The notes below the pieces were generated by a model. That model did no database searches, was not told the origin of the DNA, and worked only from the letters and a program-made list of their open reading frames with translations. DNA of 64,000 nucleotides. Source: Tenrec ecaudatus (taxonomy: Eukaryota; Chordata; Mammalia; Afrosoricida; Tenrecidae). Position 1 is the first letter of the stretch; the number at the start of each line of letters is the position of its first letter. The stretch is from positions 143,012,721-143,076,720 of the forward strand of contig NC_134530.1 in the NCBI RefSeq assembly GCF_050624435.1, in the 5' to 3' direction. A program made the translations under genes and the position numbers. Positions 35,201 through 47,200 of the stretch are shown one piece after another.

Positions 35201-38200
35201 AATATTGCCTTGCATATCAATTCCACTTGAATTTTGAGAACATCTCAAGAATAGATTGGACACATTGAATGCTAATGACAGAACAACACACACAAAGAAA
35301 GCAAAAGGTCATTAAAAAAGGCAGAGAAAAAAGAAAAATCCAAAATGGATGTCAGAAGAGACACTAAAAATTACTTTCAAGCCTATAGTGGCTAAAGCAA
35401 ATAGAAGAAATGGTAAAGCAAAAAAGCTAAACGGAACATTTCAGCAGGCAGCTGAAGACGATAAAGTATTACAATGAAATGTGCAAAGACCTGCAGGTAG
35501 AAACCCAAAAGGCTGAAGACACTCAGCATATATCATGCAGAAAGAACTGAAGAAGAAAAAAAGGCAAGCCTCAGGTTTCAATACTGAAAGATTCCATGGG
35601 CAAACATCGAGTGATACAGGAAGCATCCAGAGAAGATGAAAGGATGGATGCAGTCACTGTCTAGAAAGAATTAGTCGACACGTAACTATTTCAAAAGGTG
35701 GCATATGAGCAAGAACCAGTGATACTGAAGCAAGGAGTCCAAACTCAAGCCTCTAGGAACTGACAGAATACCAGTGGAATGTTCCAACCAGCTGATGCAG
35801 CACTGAACGCACTCACTCATCGATGCCAAGAAATGTGGAGAACAGCCACAGGACTGGAAGAGATCCATTATTGTACCCATTCTGAAGACAGGTGACCCAG
35901 CAGAATGCTGAAACTACCAACACTATCATTCATAGCACATGCAAGTAAAATCTTATTAAAAATTATTGCAGCAGTACATTGACAGGGAGCCTCCAGAAGT
36001 TCACAGTGGATTCAGAAGAGACCATGGAGCAAGAGAGAACATTCCTGATGTCAGATAAACTTGGGCTGAAAGCAGAGAAAGCCAGAAATATGTTTACTTG
36101 TGTTTTATTGACTATGAAAAGGATGAAAAGGCATCTTTGTGGATAATAAAAATTATGGATATTATTGAAAAGAATTCCAGAACACTTCCCTGTGTCTTTG
36201 GAACCTGTGGCTTCACTGAGGCAGTCATTTGAAGAGCAGAACAAGCGACTACTGAGCAGTTTAGAGGTGTATACCAGGCCGTTTAAAGTAGTTTAGAGGT
36301 GTATACCAGGCCGTTTAAAGTAGTTTGAAGGTGTATACCAGGAAAGGTATATACCAGGGTTGTATCCTTGCTACACTTTCATTCAATCTGTGTGCTGAAC
36401 AGTAATCCAAGACGCCGGGCTATGTGAAGAAGAATTCAGCATTGGGATTAGAAGCAGTCTTATGAACAGCCTGCGATATGCAGATGCCACAACCTGGCGT
36501 GCTGAATCTGAGGAAGATTTGAAGTACTTGCTGATGCAGATCAAGGAGTCAAGCCTTCACCATGCAATACAACCTAATGCAAACAACACCCAGATCCTCA
36601 CAACTGGACCATTAGCTAACATCCTGATGGACGGAGAGAAGATTGAAGTGGTCGAGAATTGTATCTTGCTTGGCTCGCAATCAGTGCTTATGGGAGGCGC
36701 AGCAGTCACGAAAGCAAATGGTGCCTCGCGTGGGATCCGTCTGCTGCCCAAGACCTCTTTCGAGTGCTGAAGAGCAAGGATGTCACTTGGAGGACTAAGA
36801 TGTGTCTGACCCAAGCCAGGACATTTTCAATTGCCTCACATGCCTGTGAAAGTTGGACATTGAATAAGGAAGATGGAAGAGCAGCTGCATTTGAATCATG
36901 GTGCCCAGGAAGATATCGGGAGTGCAGAAAGCCGCCAGAGAAGCAAACACATTTGTCTTGGAAGAAGTACAGCCAAGATGCTCCTTGGAGGCAAGGCTTC
37001 ATGGTGAGCTTTGCCGCACATACATGGAACATGTTGTTAGGAGAAATCGGTCCTTAGAAAAGGATTTCATGTTTGGTAAAGTAAAGGGGCAGCCAAGAAA
37101 AGGAGGTTCCCCAAGGAGATGGATGGACACACTGGCTGCAGGAGTGAGCTCTAACCCGGCAGTGTCGTGAGGATGGCGAAGGCCAGGCAGTGTTTGATTC
37201 TACTGTACCTAGTGTCAATGAATGTTGGAGCCAACTGCGCAGCATCGAATACCACCTCCACTACCTTTTGAATCATTCATTGCACCCTGAAGGGTTTACC
37301 CTAAGTAAATACCCAGCCATGACCAAAAATCTGCATGGCAAACGATGCTGTTTAAAGAACTGCTGATAACACCAAAGAGCAGAGGGAAAACGAAATGCCC
37401 AACAGTAAGTGATTGGTTAAGTGAATCGGCACACTCAAAGAACAAGACACGACATAGCCATGAAAAAGGAGCTATAAATATCCCGGCGTGGAGGAGGGAA
37501 CCGGTGGAGAGGTCTGGGAGGCTGGCCCCAGCACCATAAATTAAGTGGATTCCTGCCCCTCCCCCGAAAAGAATTTGTTCCAAAGGACGACATTGACTCT
37601 GCAGCTCTGGGAGATGGACATATTTGATCAGAGCACATGGGACCAGATGAAGGGGCAGGAGGAGAGAGTGGAGCACAGCCTGGCCCACCAGGCTGTGATG
37701 ATGATGTTCCTGAGTAGAGCAGCCAGTCCACAGAGAGAACAACATGGCTGGCCCCACTATGAGACATGATGCCCCTCAGTGACTAAGGGCGATACAGGGG
37801 ACAGCACCGGAGGCACAGTGTGGGAATTGCACCTGACCTGATCCCACCACACCGAGGCAAATCACTGGGGGAGTGCAGCGGAACAGCAAGGGAATGGAGT
37901 GGCAAGGTCCCCAGGGAATGCTGAAAGTGGACTTTGGGGCCAGGGTGTGGTGCCCCAACAAACTGGACTGGAAAACGCTCCTAAGGGCCAGCAAATGATC
38001 CCTGAACTAACTACAAGCTTTTCTCTTGTGAACTGTTTTGTTCTGTTCTTTATCAGTGGTTTGTTTTTGTTGTTTTGTTGTCTGGTTGTATACTGTTGCT
38101 TTGTTTTCCTCTGTCTAGTTTTCGTGCATGTTAGTGACTCCACAGGTCTGTCTGAATAGGACAGGCTGGATGAACTATCTGGAGGAAAAACAATGGGACC

Positions 38201-41200
38201 GACAGTTCTGGGGGGACTTGGGGTGGGGGGGTAAGGAAGTGGTGTTAACAAACCCAGGGACAAGGGAAAAACATGGGACCCCAAATGGTAGAGAAGGGGG
38301 AGTGGCAGGCCTGGTGGGAAATGATCAAGGGTAAGGTTGCTTAGAGAAGAGGTATACTCTAGCCCAGGTGGCGATGAAGCATGGTAGTAGGGCAGGAGGA
38401 AAGTCAAGGGAGATGGAGGAAAGAGCTAGGAGTCAAAGGGCATTCATGGAGGTCTAGACACAGACATGTACATGCAAATATATATAGGAGGATGGGGAAA
38501 TAGATCTATGTGTCTCTATTTATAGGTCAAGTATTAAGGTGGCGGAAGGACCTTGGGCCTCTACTCAAACACTCCCTCAATGCATGAATACCTTCTTTTA
38601 TTAAATTGGAACTCTATGATGCTCACTCTCCCGACACAACGGCTGGAGCCAAAATGGGTGAACAAGTAAATGTGCTGAAGAAAGCTGATGGTGCCCGGCT
38701 ATCAAAAGAGATAGTGACTGGGGTCTTAAAGGCTTGAAGATAAACAAGCGGCCATCTAGCTCAGAAGCAACAAAGTCCACATGGAAGAACACACCAGCCT
38801 GTGTGATCGAGTGGTCCCAAAGGGATCAGTTACCAGGCATCAAAGAACAAAAAATCATATCATTGACTGCACACCTCCATGATAGGATCGCTGAAGACAA
38901 ATGGGTGCATAAGCAAATGTGGTGAAGAAAGCTGATGGTGCCCGGCTATCAAAAGAGATTGTGTCTGGGGTCTTAAAGGCTTGAAGGTGAACAAGCGGCC
39001 ATCTAGCTCAGAAGCAAATAAGCCCACATGGAAGAAGCACACCGGCCAGTGCGATCACGAGGTGCCCAAGGGACCAGGTATAAGGCATCATGCAAAAAAA
39101 AAACAACAAAAAAAACGATATAAGTATGTGTATGTATGTGTATATATGTGTATATGTATATATGTATGTGTATATATGTATATATATATCATATTAAATG
39201 AAGGGGGAAGTGCAGAGTGGAGACCCAAGGCCCAAGTGTCGACCAATGGAGATCCCCTCATAGAGGGGTTTAGGAGAGGAGATGGGTTAATTAGGGTGTG
39301 AGGTAGTATCGATGAAGAAAACAGCTTTCCCCCAGATCCTGGATGCTTCCTCCCCCCAACTACCATGATCCGAATTCTACCTTACAGGGCTGGATAGGAC
39401 AGAGGCTGTACACTGGTGCATATGAGGGTTGGAGGTACAGGGAATCCAGGGTGGATGATACCTTCAGGACCAAGGGTGTGAGGGACGATGCTGGGAGAGT
39501 GGAGGGTGAGTGGGTTGGAAAGGGGGAACTGATTACAAGGATCCACATGTGACCTCTTCCCTGGGAGAGGGACAGCAGAGAAGGGGGGAAGGGAGACTCC
39601 GGATAGGGCAAGATATGACAAAATAACGATGTATAAATTACCAAGGGCATATGAGGGAGGGGGGAATGGGGAGGGAGGGGGAAAAAAAAAAGAGGACCTG
39701 ATGCAAGGGGCTTAAGTGGAGAGCAAATGCCTTGAGAATGATTGGGGCAGGGAATGTATGGATGTGCTTTATACAATTGATGTATGTATATGTATGGATT
39801 GTGGTAAGAGTTGTATGAGTCCCTAATAAAAAGTAAAAGAAGAAAAGAGAAAAAATGATTAGGGCAAAGACTGTACAGATGTGCTTTATACAACTGATGT
39901 ATGTATATGTATGAACTGTGATAAGAATTGTATGAGCCCCAATAAATTGTTAAAATAAATTTTTTTTTAAAAAAGGAGCTATAGGTTAGTCTAAGCCAGT
40001 GGTTCTCAACCCTCCTAATGCCGTGACCCTTTAATACAGGTCCTCATGTTGTGGTGACCACCCCCCAATCATAAAATTATTTTCATTGCTACTTCATCAC
40101 TGTGATGCTGCTTCTCTTATGACGTGGGCGACCCCTGTGAAAGGGTCATTTGTCCCCCAAAGAGGATGCGACCCACAGGTTGAGAACTGCTGGTCTAAGT
40201 GATAAGGAGACATATCCTCAATATATTGTTAAATGAAATAGGTATATTGTAAAACAATATATTACAATTCCATATTTGCCAAGAATGCCTATTTTGTTAT
40301 GTCCTATCGAGTCAATTTTCAATTCATAAATGAAACCAAACCCATTGCCACTGGAGTCAACTCTGACTCTTAGAGACCAAATTTAAAAACGCACAACAAA
40401 AACCTCACTGCCCCTTATAGAGGGGTTCAGGAGAGGAGATGGGTCAGTCAGGGTGCGAGGTAGTACCGATGAAGAACACAGCTTTCCCCCAGATCCTGGA
40501 TGCTTCCTCCCCCTAACTACCATGATCCGAATTCTATCTTGCAGGGCTGGATAGGGCAGAGGTTGTACACAGGTGCATATGGGAGCTGGAGGCACAGGGA
40601 ATCCAGGGTGGATGATACCTTCAGGACCAGGGGTGTGAGGGGCGATGTTGGGAGAGTGGAGGGTGAGTGGGTTGGAAAGGGGGAACTGATTACAAGGATC
40701 CACATGTGACCTCCTCCCTGGGAAAGGGACAGCAGAGAAGGGGGGGAAGGGAGACTCTGGATAGGGCAAGATATGACAAAATAACAATCTATAAGTTATC
40801 AAGGGCTCATGAGGGAGGGGGGAGCGGGAAGGGAGGGGAAAAAAAGAGGACCTGATGCAAAGGGCTTAAGTGGAGAGCAAATGCTTTGAAAATGATTAGG
40901 GCAAAGAATGTATGGATGTGCTTTATACAATTGATGTATGTATATGTATGGATTGTGATAAGAGTTGTATGAGCCCCTAATAAAATGTTAAAAAAAAGAA
41001 ACCTCAATGCTGACTCACAGCGGCCCCTTGTGGCTTTCGGAGACGCTAACTGCTGACTGGAGGAGAAAGCCCAGTCTTTCTCCCTTGGAGCTGCCGGTGG
41101 TGTTGAACTGCTGACCATGCGGACCACAGCCCAGAAAGCAGCCACCCCACTACCGGGGCTCCTGTAGGACACAGTGAAACTGCCCAGAGGATTTCCAAAG

Positions 41201-44200
41201 CTGTCATCCCTATGGTATCAAACTGCCGCCTCTTCCTCCTCCAGAGCAGCTGGTGGGTTCTAATGGCCAGCCTTTCAGTTAGCAGCCGAGCACGGACGGC
41301 CACCCAGCAGGGCTGCAGGTGAAGGAGCAACAATCCCCGGGCTTTCTGTGCTGCGATGTGTATAGGAGTCCAGCGGCAGGGTGGCCTCAAAAGGCCAACC
41401 GTTCTGTTAGCAGCAGAGAGCTTCACTGCCGAGCCACCCGCAGTGTACGGAGGGATTTCTTCGAGGCTGGAAAGATACACTAACAGGTCAACGACTTTTT
41501 CTCTCAGGGAAATATTCTCTATACTTTCCTGTACTGACTGATTTTTGTTGGCTTGTTAGTAATAAGCTTATACCCGCTTTGTCATTCCTAAAAGGTTGAT
41601 GTCTCCATTTTCCTGGGTTTTCTTTGATCTTCTAACCCTGAAGACCAAGCCCAGACCTCACAGCAAAGACCAGACTCACCGCCGTGGAGTCGGTGCTGAC
41701 CCCACAGGCCGGAGTCGACGCGCCCGGTGGGTTTCGGAGACTAACTGTGTACAGGAGTAGACAGCCTGGCCTTGGTGCCACAGAGTGGCCGGGTTTGAAC
41801 TGTGGAACTTGCAGCTCATAGCCCAACGTGTAACCACTGCGCGGCCGGGCCTCCCACGTCTAAGACAGGCTGTTTTAATGAAGTGTAGGGAGGTGCCAGC
41901 CCTGCAGAGTTGAGATACTTGTACTGTATCTCATGTCTTCTTCCCTGGGCAAATCTCCTCACCTTTCTAAGCTTCCAACTCCTTTTCTGAAAAACAAAAA
42001 CAAAGTCTCTGTAAACTGTAGCGCTCTGACCCAACAGCACGTGTTGACTGTAATAGTGTTACCAGCACTTTAGACCAAGGGCTTGGGGTCCTCACGCCCC
42101 AGTTCATGCATGAGATCATCTCCAGGCCTGGCTACTCTATGTGTGGGCCGGAGACCAGCAGCCCAGGCATGCCCTGGCAACATGTGAGAATTGCAGAAAG
42201 GCAGGCCCCAGCCGGGCCTACAGAATTGCAGTCAGTGGGTCTGCCCTGTTCTAGAACGTGTCCCCCAGCGAAGTTTCTCCTGAGTGTTGCTAGTAATACC
42301 AACAGTACCGCGGCACTGATGCCCAGCATGCCAACAGGCAGGAGGTGAGCTTGGTGAATGGTGAGCACAGCAGAAACAGGGCCGGGCAGCTGGCTTTACC
42401 CTGGAGACAGAAGACAACCGGGTGGGTGTTTGATCCTGCAGGTCCTGGGCAGCCACATCACTGATCAGCCAGTCGAGGGAACTGGTGAAAATAGGTAACA
42501 TCAAGAACCGTTTTCCGATCATTCGTGAGCTCCCCAAGAGCCCCTGAACTATGGGATTACCTGACTTCTTTAATCCAGTGACAAGTCCTGGGAGGGTGGA
42601 AACGTGCAACCTGAGGTGAGTGTGATGGGGACCTCATGTGACCCTCATGTGACCACTAGGCCCCACTCGCAGCCACCTGGCCACCTGAGACCCACCGTCT
42701 CTGCCCAGGGCATTGTAGAGACCCTCTGGATTTTGGGGTGCAGGCGGAGAAGCAAGGCTTGCAGGGCTTGTAACCTGCAGCCTAGGTTTGCTTCTCCTTT
42801 GGGGGCTCTTTGGGCCTCCCAAGGGGCTACATGAGGCTGTAGGGAGGGGCGGGGAGTAGGGGCAGGACTCACGTCTGAAGGTCCATCTTGCAAAGCTCCT
42901 CTGAAGGGCCCGGCTTGGCCACCCCTGCCCCCTCACTTCCACATGTGTTCGGAAGCTCAGGAGGATGGCCAGGGTGGTCCTTGGGAATCTAGGGGGAAGT
43001 ACACAGAAGGACTTGCTGTTAGGGCCACAGTCCCACGGAAGAAACTCCAAATCAGTTCAGCACCCCCAAACTCGCTTCAATGGAGAAGATCCAGATTCAA
43101 CGAACCCCCAGTACAGAGCAGGACTGTCGCTTGTGGTTCCCAAGGCCATATTCTTTCTAGAAGCAGAGTGCCACGTCATTCAACCAGGGAGGGGCTGGTG
43201 GGTCTGAGCTGCCCACCTGGCAGCTAGCAGCACCCCCCTCCCCTCCCCGCTTAACCACGGCACCACCAGAGCTCCTTTTGACACCCCTTGCCCACCCAGA
43301 TGCACCATGACATCCTGGCAGGAGGGCCATTTCCTGGACTCAGCTTCAAACCTGCTGTCAGAAAGGCTGCATGACCACCTCACCCCCATCCCTTCACTGC
43401 CATTACCACGGAGCCCTGGGGACAGAGTGGCTAACTGCAGCAGTTTGAATCTACCAGCCGCTCCACAGGAGAAAGATGAGACTTTGGTCCCTGTGAAGAC
43501 TGACAGTCCTGGTCACCCAGAGAGAGCAGTTGTACTGCACACCAGACTGGACTGGATGGCACTGAGTGGTCTGGGGACCTACCCAGTCAGTGCCCTGCTT
43601 TGAGCCAGGCCCCACTTAAGTACTTTACATATATTAACTCATTTCCACTTCATAGCCATCCTGTGAGGCAGGTGCGGTTCTTATCTCAATTTTACAGATG
43701 AGGAAACGGAGGTACAGAGAGGTGACGCAATTTTCCAAGATCAGAAAGCTAATAAATGACAGAGACAGTCTTTAAACTCAGGGAGCCCAGCTTCCTAGTC
43801 CTTGGGGCCTACCGTATTAATCTATACACAGAGTATTCTGTACTTACAAGTACGCATTGTTTGTTTCTTTGTATGTCTCCCTCACAGAAATAAAAGCATC
43901 TTAAGTGAAGTGTCCACTAAGTCCACATGGAAGAAGCACGCCAGCCTGAGTGATCCAAGGATTGTCAACAATAAAATCCAAATCCAAAGGAGGGAACCGG
44001 ATCAAAGTTTCAATTCTGAACACCCTGTTTGCAGCAGGCTCTGGAGGACAGTGGAGCCCCAAATCCATTTGCAGGGTTCTCCACATGGATGAAGCCTCTG
44101 GTGAGACCCCGTATGACCTTAGTTCAGACAGAGCATTGTAAAGTTGAGTATGGCGGATGTAGTTAGGTTAAAATTAACACCATACCATCTTCCTTTTAAA

Positions 44201-47200
44201 AAAATAATTTTGTTGGGGGTTCTTACAGCCCTTATAACATTCCATACATCAATTGTATCAAGCATATTTGTACATATGTTGCCATCATCATTTTCTAAGC
44301 ATTTACTTTCTATTTGAGCCCTTGGTATCAGCTCCTCTTTTTTTCCTTCCCTCCCCCAACTCCTTGTGACCACTTGATACATTATAGATTATTGTTGCTT
44401 TCATATCTTATACCAACCGCTGTCTCCCTTCACCCATATTTGTGATTTCCCTTTTGAATCATTTTTAAGTTTTCTGTTTTTAATATTTTCTGCTTTCTTT
44501 TCTATCAAAGTTTCTGTTTTGTTTTGTCATTGTTGGTGGTGGGTTTGTGGGTGTGTGTCATATGACTTTTCTGTGTATGAAATCCAGGACAGATGAACCT
44601 ATTGAGACAGTAATTGGATTAATAATTACTTAGGGCTCTGGCAGGGGAGGGTTAGGGAAAGTGGGGAGCTAACAACCATGAGTACAGAAAGAAAATGTTC
44701 TAAAATTGTGGTGATGATTGTACCATTCTTCTTATTTTGATTGAGCAAGTAAATGGTATGATACGTGAATTATATGTCACTCAAATTATTTTGTAATGAA
44801 ATGAAAGAATCTTGAGGCAGGTGTTTGTATGCCTTATCTAAACCACGTCCACAATACTCAGAAAGCTGCCTAAAGAAATTTGCTTGCTGTCCAGTTGATT
44901 CCAAAGCCTGGCAATCGTGTGTCAGAGTAGCACCGCGCTCCACACAGTTCTCAGTGGGCGGAACCTTTTAGAAGTCCACTGCCAGGCCTTTCTTCTGAGG
45001 CACCTCTAGGTGAAGTCCAACCTTTGTTAGTGGCTGACTGCTTTATCGCGATATGCTAGGAAATTGCCTAGCACACAGCAATAAATACCCATTGGATGAC
45101 TGAAAACATGGACACGAGCAGGACTTTCCTCTCAGGATGACGCATCACAAAGTACGAGGGGTTGTTGTTAGTACCATCGAGTTGCTCCCAACTCATCGTG
45201 AGCTTGTGCCCGGTGCCCGACAGGAGGAGGCACTGCCCGGCCCTGCGCCGTCCTCACAAGGGAGGTTCTGTCTGAGCCATCCTTGCAACCCCTGAGTCAG
45301 TTCACCTCCTTGAAGAGCTTCCTCTTTTCGGCCGACCCTCTCCTTGCCTCCATGATGTTCTTGTCCAGGGGCCTGTCTCTCCTCATACTGTGTCCAATGT
45401 CCTAGAGACAACGTCTCTCCCCCGGCTTGCCAGCAGCATTCTGGCCGTACTTCCCGCGAGACAGATGCGTTTTCTTCAGGCAGGCTGCAGTCTTTCGGTT
45501 GTCCTCACTCACATGCACTGTACCTCAGAGACATGAGTTTTTCTTCAGTCTTCCTGGGTCAATGTCTGACTTCCATATGAGGGGGTTGAAATTACCCTCG
45601 CGGGGCTCAGATGCACCTGAGTCTTCAAACTGACCCCCTGGCTCTTTTCAGGGCCACCCGTCACCACGTAGTAGAGTTCTCTTCATTTCTGAACAGCTGC
45701 TGTAAACGTGGGGCCCAATGAAGATGAGCCGCTGGCTCAGTGTGCGTGTGCGTGTGTGCGTGTGCGTGCGTGTGCGCGTGCGTGTGAATAACACGCTGTA
45801 GAACTTGCAAAGCACTGAGGCTGATGCAGCCCACGGTGGCTCGGGCTTGACGATACTGAACGCCACACAGCATGGACTCCGGGCTGGACATTCACAGACG
45901 TTCAGGATCCGGCACTCACAGGGAGACCCAGGGCCGTGGGAACACGGCACACAACGGAAAGGAGCCCCGGGGGGAGGAGGGGCAGTGGTGACACGTTGGG
46001 CTGCCGATGGCAACGTCAGCAGTTCAAATCCACCGGCCGCTCCTCCGGAGAAAGAAGAAACGCCTGCTCCCGTCCAGGAAGTCCCCTTAATGAGTGGACT
46101 GACAGTGGGTGCCGCCCCTTGGGTCCGGCACAGGCACTCCCGCATGCACAATCCTGGGCCGTGACGCCGGCCTGGGCAGGGTTTCCTTGCGTCGGACGTA
46201 AGGTGGCTGTTGGTCGGACCTGGCTCAATGGCACCCAACAACAAGAAGGAATTCCAGTCTCAGAAGCCCGCCGGGGGAATTCCACCCTGTCCTGGTCCGG
46301 CTTCGGGGAGTGGGCGTCCACTCGACGGCAGTGGAGGTGGGGGCTATCAAGGTTACACAAGCAACCGAGCGCACTGCCGCCAGGCAGTTGAGTGTTTCGA
46401 GGAGGCAAACACACTTCTTGGGAAGACAAACAGTTACATAATCTACGTCGTGTCCTTAGCGCTGACCAGAGACCTCATTGGCGTTTGGAGCCTCAGCCAC
46501 AGTCTGCGCCTTTCTGAGCTGTGTGAGAATTAAGGAGTGAGTTGAAGGCAGTCAGCCAAGTGACTCAGAGCTTCCCAGAACGGCATGTTAGCCGGAATAG
46601 TCTTAGACTTGACACACGCGCACGCACATGCACGCACGCACACGCACACGAGTGGAGAGCGATGGGGGAGAGGGGTGACTGCTTTCAACCCTCAGCCTTG
46701 CAGAGGTAGACAATCGGAGGGAATTTTTCTTGAGAGGAGGGAAAATTAGAACTGGGCTCCTGGGAAGGTACAGACGGTGCTCTCTATCCTTTATTTGGAA
46801 GGGAGAGTACAAAACAATCAAGAAGTAAAAGGATTTCTTCCAGAGCCAATCCACGAAACTGTCAGTATTCATCCCAAAGAAATAGCTCTTTAACGGGTCA
46901 TCAGTTTCCACAGCATTGTTACATCCCACAACAGAGGAGACTTCGCAAAAGGCCAACGCTTAAAATAGCTTTTAATTTAGATTTTAATTTCTGTTTCAGG
47001 CAATGTGATTCCTAGGACTTTGGATGTTTCCATGAAGTATGAAAACAGGTTCCATAAATCCATGAAGGCGGATCTGACAAAGGCACTCAAGCCATTTCTT
47101 TCCAGCCAAATTAGGCTTCAGGCTGCTAAATTACCTCATTTGAGGGCGGAGATGCGCATGACAAGTCATCCAGGATGATGGGAGAGCCCGCAGGAAGAGA

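Noticed and set aside
42640..42860. Apparent AKNAD1 exon continuing downstream of 42873
   Set aside because: The frame stays open, but similarity stops at the GTGAGT donor and the following 42400-42481 exon fits phase exactly.
45648..46244. 198-codon open frame on the - strand
   Set aside because: Runs through an alternating CG/TG microsatellite and a SINE; no protein character.
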